Source of the DNA: Macrococcoides bohemicum
GTDB lineage: Bacteria > Bacillota > Bacilli > Staphylococcales > Staphylococcaceae
Reading direction: 5' to 3' (one strand)
DNA: 64,000 nt
Assembly: GCF_042658685.1 (NCBI RefSeq)
Contig: NZ_JBHSQY010000008.1
Made by a program: the position numbers and the translations under genes. Positions 10,012-18,464 of the stretch are shown here, piece by piece. Position 1 is the stretch's first letter. Each line of letters opens with the position of its first letter. Below the pieces are notes generated by a model, which did not search any database, was not told the origin of the DNA, and saw only the letters and a list, made by a program, of their open reading frames with translations.

Positions 10012-11553
10012 CTATTCCCACTCAATCGTGCTTGGTGGCTTAGATGTAATATCATAAACAACACGGTTAACGTGTGCTACTTCGTTTACGATACGACTCG
10101 ATACTTTTTGAAGTACTTCCCAATCGATTCTGGCAAAGTCACTTGTCATACCATCGATACTTGTTACAGCACGTACACCTACTGTGTAATCATATGTTCT
10201 ATAATCTCCCATAACACCAACCGAACGGATATCAGGTAATACAGTGAAGTATTGCCAAATATCTCTTTCAAGACCTTCCTGAGCAATTACCTCTCTTAAG
10301 ATTGCATCAGATTCACGTACGATTTCTAATTTCTCTTCAGTAATTTCACCTAGTACACGGATTCCAAGTCCAGGACCCGGGAATGGTTGACGCCATACTA
10401 AATGTTCAGGGATACCTAATTCAATACCTAATGCACGTACTTCGTCTTTAAATAGTGTATTCACAGGCTCGATTAATTCAAACTGCATATCTTCTGGTAG
10501 TCCACCAACGTTATGGTGTGATTTAATCGTTTGTGCAGTCTTTGTACCTGATTCAATAATATCTGTATAAAGAGTTCCTTGTGCTAAGAAATCAGCATCT
10601 TTTAATTTCGTTGCTTCTTCATCGAATAAGTATACGAACTCATTACCGATAATCTTACGTTTCTTCTCAGGATCAGATACCCCTGCTAATTTGCTCATAA
10701 AACGTTCTTTCGCATCAACGCGAATAATATTCATGTTAAATCCTTCACCGAACTGTTTCATCACCATATCGCCTTCACCTTTACGGAGTAAACCATGGTC
10801 AACGAAGATACAAGTTAACTGATCGCCAATTGCTTTATGGATTAATACTGCAACTACTGATGAATCTACACCACCACTCATCGCACAGATAACTTTTCTA
10901 TCTCCAACTTTTTCGCGAATCTTCTCGATTTCGATTTCGATGAAGTTTTCCATTGTCCATTCACCTGTACACTTACAGATTTCGCGGATAAAGTTACGTA
11001 ATAAATCATTTCCATATTCAGAATGACGTACTTCAGGATGGAATTGAACTCCATATAAATTACGTTCAGGATTCTCAATCGCTGCATATTTACAGCTTGG
11101 TGAATGTGCAATGACATTAAAACCTTCAGGTAGGTTGATTACTTTATCGCTGTGACTCATCCATACTGTTTGTTCTTCTGGAAGTTTTGTAAACAATGAA
11201 TGTGTTTCTGCTTTAATGACTGCTTTACCGTACTCACGTTCATTTGCACGTTCTACAGTTCCGCCTAATAATTTTGTCATTAACTGCATACCATAGCAAA
11301 TACCCATTACAGGTACACCTAAATTAAAGATTTCAGGATCTACCGTAAACGAACCTTCTTCATAAACTGAATTTGGCCCCCCTGAAAGAATGATTCCTTT
11401 AGGATTCATCTTTTTAATCTCTTCAATTGAAATTTCATGATCGTGAAGTTCTGAATAAACACCCATCTCACGAATACGTCGTGTGATCAACTGGTTATAC
11501 TGACTTCCAAAATCAAGAACTAATATAAGTTCCTGTTCAAATGCCATTTCCAT
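10012..11553 (-). CDS. guaA: GMP synthase (glutamine-hydrolysing)
   Basis: The enzyme converts XMP to GMP using ATP and glutamine, the last step of guanine nucleotide synthesis in the cytoplasm. The 513-residue length is standard. The N-terminal class I glutamine amidotransferase domain shows the nucleophile C86 (GICYGMQ) and H172/E174 (FHPE). The ATP-pyrophosphatase domain has its P-loop SGGVDS at 226-231. The C-terminal dimerisation domain ends in PPSTIEWE, as in staphylococcal GuaA. It is the last gene of the xpt-pbuX-guaB-guaA cluster, 63 bp after guaB, and is followed by a terminator, so it is probably co-controlled by the upstream guanine riboswitch. Confidence 0.98.
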   Translation of the reverse strand: MEMAFEQELILVLDFGSQYNQLITRRIREMGVYSELHDHEISIEEIKKMNPKGIILSGGPNSVYEEGSFTVDPEIFNLGVPVMGICYGMQLMTKLLGGTVERANEREYGKAVIKAETHSLFTKLPEEQTVWMSHSDKVINLPEGFNVIAHSPSCKYAAIENPERNLYGVQFHPEVRHSEYGNDLLRNFIREICKCTGEWTMENFIEIEIEKIREKVGDRKVICAMSGGVDSSVVAVLIHKAIGDQLTCIFVDHGLLRKGEGDMVMKQFGEGFNMNIIRVDAKERFMSKLAGVSDPEKKRKIIGNEFVYLFDEEATKLKDADFLAQGTLYTDIIESGTKTAQTIKSHHNVGGLPEDMQFELIEPVNTLFKDEVRALGIELGIPEHLVWRQPFPGPGLGIRVLGEITEEKLEIVRESDAILREVIAQEGLERDIWQYFTVLPDIRSVGVMGDYRTYDYTVGVRAVTSIDGMTSDFARIDWEVLQKVSSRIVNEVAHVNRVVYDITSKPPSTIEWE

Positions 11554-11616
11554 AGTTTGTTCTCCTTTTAGTTAAGTTAAGTATATTATAATGTAATTTG
11601 TCGTGTGAAGATATTC

Positions 11617-13086
11617 TTACATTGAATAGTTTGGCGATTCTTTCGTAATTTGAACATCATGTGGATGACTTTCGATTAATCCAGCACCTGTCATACGGAT
11701 AAACATTGCTTCTTCACGTAAAGCTTCTAAATCTTTCGAACCTGTATAACCCATACCACTTCTTAAACCACCTATTAATTGGTAAACAGTATCTTGTAAT
11801 GCACCTTTATATGCGATACGCCCTTCGATACCTTCCGGTACAAATTTCTTCGCATCTTTATCTTCCTGGAAGTAACGGTCTTTAGAACCTTTTTCCATCG
11901 CGCCAAGTGATCCCATACCACGATATACTTTGTATTGACGGCCTTGGAAGATTTCAGTATCTCCAGGTGATTCAGTCGTACCTGCAAGTAATGATCCTAA
12001 CATTACTGCATGACCACCGGCAGCTAATGCTTTCGCGATATCTCCAGAGAATTTAATACCACCATCTGCAATAATTGCTTTACCATGTTTCTTCGCTTCT
12101 GTCGCTGCATCATAAATTGCAGTAATCTGTGGTACACCAACACCGGCTACAACACGTGTTGTACAAATTGAACCTGGTCCAATACCAACTTTAACGACAT
12201 CCGCACCTGCTTCGATTAAAGCACGTGTACCTTCTGCTGTAGCAACGTTACCCGCAATTAATGTTACTTCAGGGAAGTTCTTCTTAAGTTCAGAAACCAT
12301 CTCTAATACACCTTTAGAATGACCATGTGCTGTATCAATCACTAAAGCATCTGTTCCCGCTTCAACAAGTTTAGTCGCACGTGTAATCGTATCTTTTGCA
12401 ATACCTACTGCTGCTGCGACTAATAAACGTCCATGCTCATCTTTTGCAGCATTAGGGAATTCAATGACTTTCTCGATATCTTTAATTGTAATTAAACCTG
12501 TTAAATGACCTGTTTCATCAACAATCGGTAACTTTTCAATTTTATGTTGTTGTAACATTTTTTCAGCTTGTTCTAACGTTGTTCCTACAGGTGCAGTTAC
12601 AAGTTTTTCACTTGTCATAACATCTGAAATTTTAATCGAATAATCTTCAATAAAGCGTAAATCACGGTTTGTTAAAATACCTACAAGTTTCATCTCTTCT
12701 TCACTATTAACAATCGGCACACCTGAAATACGGTATTTACCCATTAAATGTTCTGCAGCGAATACTTGCTCATCCGGTGTTAAGTAGAATGGATTTGTGA
12801 TAACGCCATTTTCTGAACGTTTAACCTTTTGAACTTCGTCAGCTTGTTGTTCGATACTCATATTCTTATGAATTACACCAAGACCACCTTGACGCGCCAT
12901 TGCAATTGCCATCTTTGCTTCTGTAACTGTATCCATTCCAGCAGATAATACTGGAATCTTTAAGTTCAAACGGTCTGATAAAGAAACGCTTAAATCTACA
13001 GTGTGTGGTAATACTTCTGAGTGACCTGGCACTAATAATACATCATCAAATGTTAGACCTTCTTTTTGAAACTTGTTTTCCCACAT
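11617..13086 (-). CDS. guaB: Inosine-5'-monophosphate dehydrogenase
   Basis: The protein oxidises IMP to XMP with NAD+, the committed step to guanine nucleotides. It has 489 residues with the usual TIM barrel split by a tandem CBS (Bateman) module at about residues 95-210. The catalytic cysteine is C308 in GPGSICTTR. An in-frame ATG lies six codons upstream, but it overlaps the GGAGGT ribosome site. The ATG at 13086 (MWENKF) has correct spacing and matches staphylococcal GuaB. It sits between pbuX and guaA in the riboswitch-controlled operon. Confidence 0.98.
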   Translation of the reverse strand: MWENKFQKEGLTFDDVLLVPGHSEVLPHTVDLSVSLSDRLNLKIPVLSAGMDTVTEAKMAIAMARQGGLGVIHKNMSIEQQADEVQKVKRSENGVITNPFYLTPDEQVFAAEHLMGKYRISGVPIVNSEEEMKLVGILTNRDLRFIEDYSIKISDVMTSEKLVTAPVGTTLEQAEKMLQQHKIEKLPIVDETGHLTGLITIKDIEKVIEFPNAAKDEHGRLLVAAAVGIAKDTITRATKLVEAGTDALVIDTAHGHSKGVLEMVSELKKNFPEVTLIAGNVATAEGTRALIEAGADVVKVGIGPGSICTTRVVAGVGVPQITAIYDAATEAKKHGKAIIADGGIKFSGDIAKALAAGGHAVMLGSLLAGTTESPGDTEIFQGRQYKVYRGMGSLGAMEKGSKDRYFQEDKDAKKFVPEGIEGRIAYKGALQDTVYQLIGGLRSGMGYTGSKDLEALREEAMFIRMTGAGLIESHPHDVQITKESPNYSM

Positions 13087-13130
13087 AATTAACTTGACCT
13101 CCATATATTTTTAAAATTTTAGTAGTTCTA

Positions 13131-14399
13131 TTATTTCACATTTTCACGTATTTGTTTATCTTTTAATCCGTTAAAAAATAAATTAAGGATAATGGCAGTA
13201 AATGTACCGATAACAATTCCATTTTGTGTCAACCATTCATAGTCATTGCCAAACTTGCTGAAAGCTTCCGGTACTGTTGTTATGCCTAATCCGATCCCGA
13301 CAGATACTGCAATAATCAATAGATTATCTTGTCTTGTGAAATCAATAGCACCAAGCATTTTCACACCATATGCCATGACCATACCGAACATGGCAATCAT
13401 TGCACCACCTAGAACAGATGTTGGAATGATTGTCGCAATTGCACCAAGTTTCGGAATCGATCCACATAACAATAATAAACCGACCATACCATACATAACT
13501 TTATTTGATTTCACACCCGATAATGAAACGAGTCCTACGTTTTGTGAATATGCCGTATACGGAAATGCGTTGAAGATAGAACCTAAAACAATCGCAATTC
13601 CTTCTGCACGATAACCTTTAGATATATCTTTTCTATCTATTTTTGTTTTTGTAATCTCACTTAGTGCTGAATAAACACCTGTTGATTCAATTAAGCTGAC
13701 GATTCCTACAATAACAAATAATAAAATTGATCCTAATTCAAATTTAAATCCTGCAAATCTAAATGGTTTCGGTAATTCGAACCAGTTAGATTCATGTACA
13801 GGATTTAAATTTACTAAGCCAAAGAATGAAGCAATTACTGTACCGATGACTAAACCGAGTAATATCGCGATTGAACGAATAAATCCGGTAGATAATCTAT
13901 GAATAACTAATATAATGATTAAAGTGATTAAACCTAATAAAATATTAAGCGGAGCTCCGTAGTCTTTACTACCTTGTCCACCAGCAAGATTATTCATCGC
14001 CACCGGCATTAACGTAATACCAATAATCGTTACAACACTACCTGTTACTACTGGCGGGAATATCTTTACCAGATAGGAAAAGAACGGTGAAATAAGTACG
14101 ATAATAATCCCTGAAGCAAAGAGTGATCCATAAAGGACATCTATTCCGTGTTTTGAACCTACCATAATCATTGGGGTTACGGCAGTAAAGGTACATCCAA
14201 GTACTACAGGTAAGCCAATCCCGATACCTTTATATACTTGTAGGAATGTAGCAACACCACACATAAAGATATCGACAGAAACTAAATATGCCGTTTCTTG
14301 TGCGCTAAACCCTAATGCATGCCCGACTATGATTGGAACAATAATTGCTCCAGCATACATTGCGAGCAAATGCTGAATACTTAATAATAAATTTTTCAT
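13131..14399 (-). CDS. pbuX: Xanthine permease (NCS2 family)
   Basis: This 422-residue polytopic membrane protein of the nucleobase-cation symporter-2 family imports xanthine for salvage by Xpt. The hydrophobic segments fit about 12-14 membrane helices. Family features include the early QHLLAMYAGAI helix, the LGCTFTAVTPM segment, and the GLVSLSGVKSNKV region. It starts one base after the xpt stop codon (TAA-G-ATG), so translation of the two genes is probably coupled. The position immediately after xpt in a guanine-riboswitch operon supports xanthine rather than uracil as substrate. Confidence 0.95.
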   Translation of the reverse strand: MKNLLLSIQHLLAMYAGAIIVPIIVGHALGFSAQETAYLVSVDIFMCGVATFLQVYKGIGIGLPVVLGCTFTAVTPMIMVGSKHGIDVLYGSLFASGIIIVLISPFFSYLVKIFPPVVTGSVVTIIGITLMPVAMNNLAGGQGSKDYGAPLNILLGLITLIIILVIHRLSTGFIRSIAILLGLVIGTVIASFFGLVNLNPVHESNWFELPKPFRFAGFKFELGSILLFVIVGIVSLIESTGVYSALSEITKTKIDRKDISKGYRAEGIAIVLGSIFNAFPYTAYSQNVGLVSLSGVKSNKVMYGMVGLLLLCGSIPKLGAIATIIPTSVLGGAMIAMFGMVMAYGVKMLGAIDFTRQDNLLIIAVSVGIGLGITTVPEAFSKFGNDYEWLTQNGIVIGTFTAIILNLFFNGLKDKQIRENVK

Positions 14400-14400
14400 C

Positions 14401-14976
14401 TTATTCGCCTACCAATGTCACTTTATTATCATCTAAAGAAGCGATTCTACATAAACTTGTGACACTTAATCCTTTATCTATTAGTCTTTGGTATCCTTTT
14501 TGGAAGCTTTTTTCAACTACGATACCAACACCCGCACAACTTGCCCCTGCTTGATTTACTAAATCATATAATCCAAGTGCCGCCTCACCATTTGCTAAAA
14601 AATCATCAATGATTAATACTCGATCATTCTCATTTAAAAATTTTTTAGAAATAATAACATGATTTGTTTTATTCTTCGTATACGAATGGATATCCGTCTG
14701 ATAAACTTCTTCTGTTAAAGTGCTTGGCTGTGCCTTCTTTGCAAATAAACAAGGCACATCAAAATGCAATGCTGCCATAATAGCTGGTGCAATCCCTGAT
14801 GCTTCAATTGTCAGGATTTTGGTAATGTTCTCATCTTTGTACGTCTCATAGAACGTCTTGCCTATTTCATGCATTAACTTTGCATCAATTTGATGATTCA
14901 AGAAAGAATCAACCTTCAGAATTCCTCCATCAATTACTACACCGTCTTCTTTAACTTTTTGCTGCAATAATTCCAT
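14401..14976 (-). CDS. xpt: Xanthine phosphoribosyltransferase
   Basis: Xpt makes XMP from xanthine and PRPP in the cytoplasm. The predicted protein has 191 residues, close to the 192-194 of staphylococcal and Bacillus Xpt. It shows LKVDSFLNHQID near residue 20, the IEASGIAPAIMAAL substrate loop and the PRPP-binding loop VLIIDDFLANG at about 120-130. An in-frame ATG four codons upstream lies inside the GGAGGT ribosome site, so the ATG at 14976 is the better start. It is the first gene of the salvage operon and lies directly behind the riboswitch. Confidence 0.96.
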   Translation of the reverse strand: MELLQQKVKEDGVVIDGGILKVDSFLNHQIDAKLMHEIGKTFYETYKDENITKILTIEASGIAPAIMAALHFDVPCLFAKKAQPSTLTEEVYQTDIHSYTKNKTNHVIISKKFLNENDRVLIIDDFLANGEAALGLYDLVNQAGASCAGVGIVVEKSFQKGYQRLIDKGLSVTSLCRIASLDDNKVTLVGE

Positions 14977-15015
14977 AACGACCTCCATAAATTTGATAAA
15001 AAAATGTTAAAAGAA

Positions 15016-15054
15016 TATAAAAAAAACTCATCTTAAATAAAATTTAAGATGAGT
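15016..15054 (-). terminator. Riboswitch-controlled intrinsic terminator ahead of xpt
   Basis: A perfect 13-bp stem (15026-15038 with 15042-15054) is followed on the minus strand by an uninterrupted run of T. Its 5' arm can instead pair with the 3' side of the riboswitch P1 helix through a stretch of about 10 bp (15051-15060 with the region 15087-15096). That provides the alternative antiterminator. Confidence 0.85.
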
Positions 15055-15091
15055 AATAAGTGTATTTATATGAATAAATATCACTTTTATT

Positions 15092-15160
15092 ACTCATAGT
15101 CACATTATTTACGGTAATGTGGTAGAAACGCTAAAGCCATATCCTTTAATTTATATGAGT
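15092..15160 (-). ncRNA. Guanine-sensing purine riboswitch aptamer
   Basis: Read on the minus strand, the element starts ACTCATAT, contains the conserved core GGATATGGC and TTTCTACC, and closes with GACTATGAGT. P1 pairs ACTCATA with TATGAGT. The hairpin loops can form the usual loop-loop contact. The specificity base in the final junction (GACTAT rather than GATTAT) is C, which selects guanine over adenine. It lies upstream of xpt with a terminator between, the classic OFF-switch layout. Confidence 0.93.
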
Positions 15161-15436
15161 TATTCTTATTTATAATATTTTATAGATAATATCAAAGTTA
15201 TACTTAATTAGCAATACCGCTTTAAAATGACGCATTATTCAAAATAATCAGTATGTAATATATTAAATAGATTAATTTTTTAATCGCAATTTATCTGACT
15301 CGATGACGGTAAAAGTATGTTAATCTCTTATAAACTTAATATTTTTAAAATATTTTTTTATAAAAAAGTATGCTTTTCTTCCATATGTATGTCACTATTA
15401 ATTCTCTAAATTTAGAAAAAATTCTTTATTATTTGT

Positions 15437-15461
15437 GTTTACCTTTTAAGTTCACGGGTAT
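15437..15461 (+). promoter_or_regulatory. Probable sigma-B promoter of the general stress gene
   Basis: GTTTAC (15437-15442) and GGGTAT (15456-15461) are separated by 13 bp, matching the SigB consensus GTTTAA-N12-15-GGGTAT. It lies about 70 bp upstream of the start codon of a gene whose product has a stress-protein architecture. The gap 15161-15436 also holds the start of the purine operon leader; otherwise it is AT-rich without a gene. Confidence 0.75.
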
Positions 15462-15532
15462 CTAATTAGCATAACAACAAAACAACAGTCATCAAGCAAC
15501 GACAATACAAACAATTTGGAGGTACGATGAAA

Positions 15533-16579
15533 ATGAGAAACTTAGAAACATTTTTAAATGAAGAAAGTTTATTACGTAGAATCGACCAACTAAAAACACA
15601 AGGTATTGCAGAGCATGACTTACATGTCATTTCTAAAAACAAATTAGATGGTTCAGCTTTAGATTATACAGATGTACAATTTAAAGATGCTGAAGGTTCT
15701 TTCGGTGATAAAGTGGCAGCATTCTTCACTGGAGAAGACCCACAACATCGAGTGTTTGACAAATTAGAATTAAGTGAATCAGAGCGTGTCGAGTATGATA
15801 ATGCTGTAGACAGCGGAAAAATTCTACTTTATGTAGACAATGATGCTTACGCTACTGATGAAGGTAGTACTTTAAGGGACAATGATGTTCCAGATCACAT
15901 TAATGAAACTGACCATACAGGTCTTGGATACGCGGCAAGTGTGAATGTTGATACTGATGCGGATTATGCAGAGAAACACAAAAGAAATAACTTAAACAAT
16001 GGAGAGGAAGTAGTAAATATGAATAACAATAACAATTACAATAACAGTGGATTAAGCTATGAGGAGTACAACAACTTATCAAGAGAAGAGCGTTTAAACA
16101 ATTTAGATAGCGATTTAAGAGACCGTAACGACATTTCAGATGATGAAAAAATTCAATTACATGAAGAACGTTTACGTGTAAACAAAGATGTAGTTCAATC
16201 GGGTGAAGTTACAATCGACAAAAATGTAGTATCTGAACGTCAAGAATTTGATGTACCAGTATCTCACGATGAAGTTACAATTGAACGTCGTAAAGTTAAC
16301 GAAACTGTAGCTGATGGTCACTTCGATAACGATTTAGACGAAGAAACTATCCGTGTCCCATTAACTGAAGAACGCGTGTCTATCGATAAAGAAAACGTAG
16401 TATCTGAAGAATTATTAATCAAGAAAAACCGTGTAACTGACACTGAGCATGTTTCAGAAGAAGTTCGTCGTGAAGAAGTTGAAATCGACGATACAAATGC
16501 TCACCGTCGCGATGATTTAGATAACGACTTAACTGACCGTCGCGATGATTTAGGTAACGACTTAACTGACCGTCGTTAA
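15533..16579 (+). CDS. General stress protein with YflT-like and DUF2382 (YsnF/AvaK) domains
   Basis: The protein of about 348 residues has an N-terminal YflT/general-stress-17M-like domain (residues 1 to about 95, FLNEESLLRRIDQL), an Asn-rich linker around 155-170 and a C-terminal DUF2382 domain. That domain carries the typical ERQEFDVPVSHDEVTIERR and EETIRVPLTEERVSIDKE stretches. The very C-terminus is a short polar repeat (RRDDLDNDLTD, RRDDLGNDLTD). No signal peptide or membrane segment is seen. Family members are stress-induced and their biochemical role is unknown. GGAGGT lies only 3 nt before a first ATG at 15527, so I prefer the ATG at 15533. A SigB-type promoter lies upstream and a UUCG terminator follows, so it is monocistronic. 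Confidence 0.85.
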   Translation: MRNLETFLNEESLLRRIDQLKTQGIAEHDLHVISKNKLDGSALDYTDVQFKDAEGSFGDKVAAFFTGEDPQHRVFDKLELSESERVEYDNAVDSGKILLYVDNDAYATDEGSTLRDNDVPDHINETDHTGLGYAASVNVDTDADYAEKHKRNNLNNGEEVVNMNNNNNYNNSGLSYEEYNNLSREERLNNLDSDLRDRNDISDDEKIQLHEERLRVNKDVVQSGEVTIDKNVVSERQEFDVPVSHDEVTIERRKVNETVADGHFDNDLDEETIRVPLTEERVSIDKENVVSEELLIKKNRVTDTEHVSEEVRREEVEIDDTNAHRRDDLDNDLTDRRDDLGNDLTDRR

Positions 16580-16587
16580 TTACAACA

Positions 16588-16623
16588 TAAAAAAGAAAAG
16601 TCCTTCGGGACTTTTCTTTTTTA
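16588..16623 (+). terminator. Terminator with a UUCG tetraloop
   Basis: A perfect 13-bp stem (16591-16603 and 16608-16620) is closed by TTCG, with T-rich sequence on the 3' side. It follows the stress protein gene. Confidence 0.9.
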
Positions 16624-16701
16624 TGTTAAATTTCTAAAAGTGCTTTAAATGGGTTGAAGTGATACAATAAGGATATTAAATAATGTAAACGGAGTATTAA
16701 A

Positions 16702-17310
16702 ATGAAATTTTTACATCTTACAGAACCTGATCATTATTTTCAGCAATGTATGGATTTATATAATGCTGAATTTGATTATGAAATTCGAGAACCTATTGAA
16801 GTATTTACACAGTCTTTTAACGTTAAAAGACAAGATGAAGAAAGTTATCATTTTATCGCTGCCTATGAAGATGATATACTGTATGGTTTTATTGCATTCC
16901 ATTTAGAAGTGACATATCGTATAGGTTACATCGTATATCTCGTCGTTAATCCAGAAGTACGTGGGAAACAAATAGCGCTTCAACTTATGAATGAGGCTGA
17001 AGATATCATGGTAAAACTTTGTGAGAATAATGGCACCGTATTAGAACATATCATGCTTGAATGTGAAAAAGATGCCGATGGGAATAGCCCACTTGACGCA
17101 TTTTACAAGAAGTTTGGCTTTACAAAAACAAATTTCAATTATCATCAACCCGGTCTACGTGAAGACGATCCTGTACCTATGAATTTGTATTTAAAAACGA
17201 GCAATAAAATAGAGGCGCGAACAGCAATCGAACATATTTATCGTGTTAAATATGTTCGATGCAATAATATTGACCTTAAAACAATCGATCAGTTATTAGC
17301 TGAAATGTAA
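16702..17310 (+). CDS. GNAT-family N-acetyltransferase
   Basis: This 202-residue soluble protein has a GNAT fold. The acetyl-CoA binding motif A is visible as VVNPEVRGKQIALQLMNEAE (about residues 88-107), followed by a motif B-like LDAFYKKFGFTK. The C-terminal 50 residues extend beyond the core. The substrate cannot be inferred. The start has a CGGAG ribosome site nine bases upstream. An extended -10 (TGATACAAT, near 16650) may drive it. The gene stands alone between two terminators. Confidence 0.8.
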   Translation: MKFLHLTEPDHYFQQCMDLYNAEFDYEIREPIEVFTQSFNVKRQDEESYHFIAAYEDDILYGFIAFHLEVTYRIGYIVYLVVNPEVRGKQIALQLMNEAEDIMVKLCENNGTVLEHIMLECEKDADGNSPLDAFYKKFGFTKTNFNYHQPGLREDDPVPMNLYLKTSNKIEARTAIEHIYRVKYVRCNNIDLKTIDQLLAEM

Positions 17311-17311
17311 T

Positions 17312-17392
17312 AAGGGTGAGACATAAGTCTTAGCTCTCTTCTGTTTAACAGCTTAAACGACAGAACACTTCTGTCCCAGCCTTGTTTTTTAT
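17312..17392. terminator. Long bidirectional hairpin between convergent genes
   Basis: An imperfect outer stem pairs AAGGGTGAGACATAAGT with ACTTCTGTCCCAGCCTT, and an inner hairpin pairs TCTGTTTAA with TTAAACGACAGA. A run of T follows on the plus strand. It separates the GNAT gene from the convergent YfbU-family gene. The GGGACAGAAGT-type arms resemble small dispersed hairpin repeats of staphylococci, although I find no second copy in this window. Confidence 0.6.
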
Positions 17393-17411
17393 ATTTTAAG
17401 ATTATGTATAG

Positions 17412-17960
17412 CTACTTTAATATTTTACATAGTACTTCAAATGAAAGGTACGTGTTTATTTTATGGTACTCATAAACATCTAACATAAGTTGATAAGCTT
17501 TGATGCCTAACGGTTTTTTTGAAAGCGTGCTAAATAGTGATAAATCTATCTTTCCTTCGTAATGGTGCATTTCTTGAAGATAAAAGAATGCGTATAATTC
17601 ATAATCCGTTTCTTCATTAAGATTAAATCCTAAGAAAGAAAAATAAGGATGATCTTTTAAAACTTCGATTTCACTTTTTGTAAGTGCTGTATATGATTTT
17701 GTCATATGCACATACATTCTAATGACTGCTTCAACAAATTCTGTTACATGAGAAGGTATTTTTTCATATTCTAAAGCCAGTTCTTCCAGCAAAATATGAT
17801 TCTGAGAGTCGAGACCATCTCTCACAATCTTCTGATGTAATCTATGCATTTCAACATTAAGTGGATCGAGCTTTTCTAAGATATGATAAATTTTGTACAA
17901 AATCAATCGGTTAAATGGATTCAATTCAAAGGAATGATTCGTATCTAGCCAATTGTTCAT
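17412..17960 (-). CDS. YfbU-family protein
   Basis: The protein of about 182 residues resembles the YfbU family of uncharacterised cytoplasmic proteins. Shared features are the N-terminal FNRLILYKIYHILEKLDP, the helix EFVEAVIRMYVHM, the FSFLGFNLNEE segment and the C-terminal AYQLMLDVYEYH. No catalytic motif or membrane segment is evident. A TTG three codons upstream is also in frame, but GGAGGT lies 8 nt before the ATG at 17960, which fixes the start. It is monocistronic and converges with the GNAT gene. Confidence 0.7.
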   Translation of the reverse strand: MNNWLDTNHSFELNPFNRLILYKIYHILEKLDPLNVEMHRLHQKIVRDGLDSQNHILLEELALEYEKIPSHVTEFVEAVIRMYVHMTKSYTALTKSEIEVLKDHPYFSFLGFNLNEETDYELYAFFYLQEMHHYEGKIDLSLFSTLSKKPLGIKAYQLMLDVYEYHKINTYLSFEVLCKILK

Positions 17961-18141
17961 ATTGGTCAACCTCCCTCCCTAAGTTTTATGTGATTATTAA
18001 AAGATATTAATAATTACAAAATTATTATATTTACTTTTTATAACAATTTCAACACTTTAATTGTAAAATAACACTATAATTAATATTAAATTTTTATAAT
18101 AAATGTGAATTAAATATAAATTTTTTGAAAATTTGATAAAC

Positions 18142-18178
18142 AAAAAATAAGCTGCAATCCATTAGGATTGCAGCTTAT
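18142..18178 (-). terminator. Terminator of the rpsF-ssb-rpsR operon
   Basis: A perfect 14-bp stem (18147-18160 with 18165-18178) has loop ATTA and is followed on the minus strand by six T. It lies 10 bp past the rpsR stop codon. The 170 bp upstream (17970-18141) is AT-rich with nothing else recognisable. Confidence 0.92.
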
Positions 18179-18188
18179 GAATTATATC

Positions 18189-18431
18189 TTATTGTTCATC
18201 TTTAACATATGGTAATAATGCCATATGACGTGCACGTTTGATCGCTACAGTTAACATACGTTGGTATTTAGCTGAAGTACCTGTTACACGACGTGGTAAA
18301 ATTTTACCGCGTTCAGAAATGAATTTTTTAAGCATTTCTACTTCTTTATAGTCGATATGTGTAATTCCGTTTGCTGTGAAATAACAAACCTTTTTACGAC
18401 GACGACCGCCTCTTCTTGGTCCACCTGCCAT
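18189..18431 (-). CDS. rpsR: 30S ribosomal protein S18
   Basis: This 80-residue basic protein binds S6 in the 30S platform. It has the typical N-terminus AGGPRRGGRRRKKVCYF and the S18 signature IDYKEVEMLKKFISERGKILPRR. It is the last gene of the conserved rpsF-ssb-rpsR operon, 33 bp after ssb and followed by a strong terminator. Confidence 0.98.
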   Translation of the reverse strand: MAGGPRRGGRRRKKVCYFTANGITHIDYKEVEMLKKFISERGKILPRRVTGTSAKYQRMLTVAIKRARHMALLPYVKDEQ

Positions 18432-18464
18432 GATTGTTGCCTCCCTTACTTACAATTTTCTTTA

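Noticed and set aside
9940..10239. Plus-strand open frame overlapping the end of guaA
   Set aside because: It is antisense to the conserved C-terminus of GuaA and has no homology that I recognise.
13087..13104. Upstream ATG for guaB (six extra codons) and the similar four-codon extension for xpt at 14977-14988
   Set aside because: In both cases the upstream ATG overlaps the GGAGGT ribosome site, and homologues start at the downstream ATG.
15900..16082. Minus-strand 60-codon frame inside the stress protein gene
   Set aside because: It is a shadow of the Asn-rich linker (AAT/AAC codons) of the plus-strand gene.
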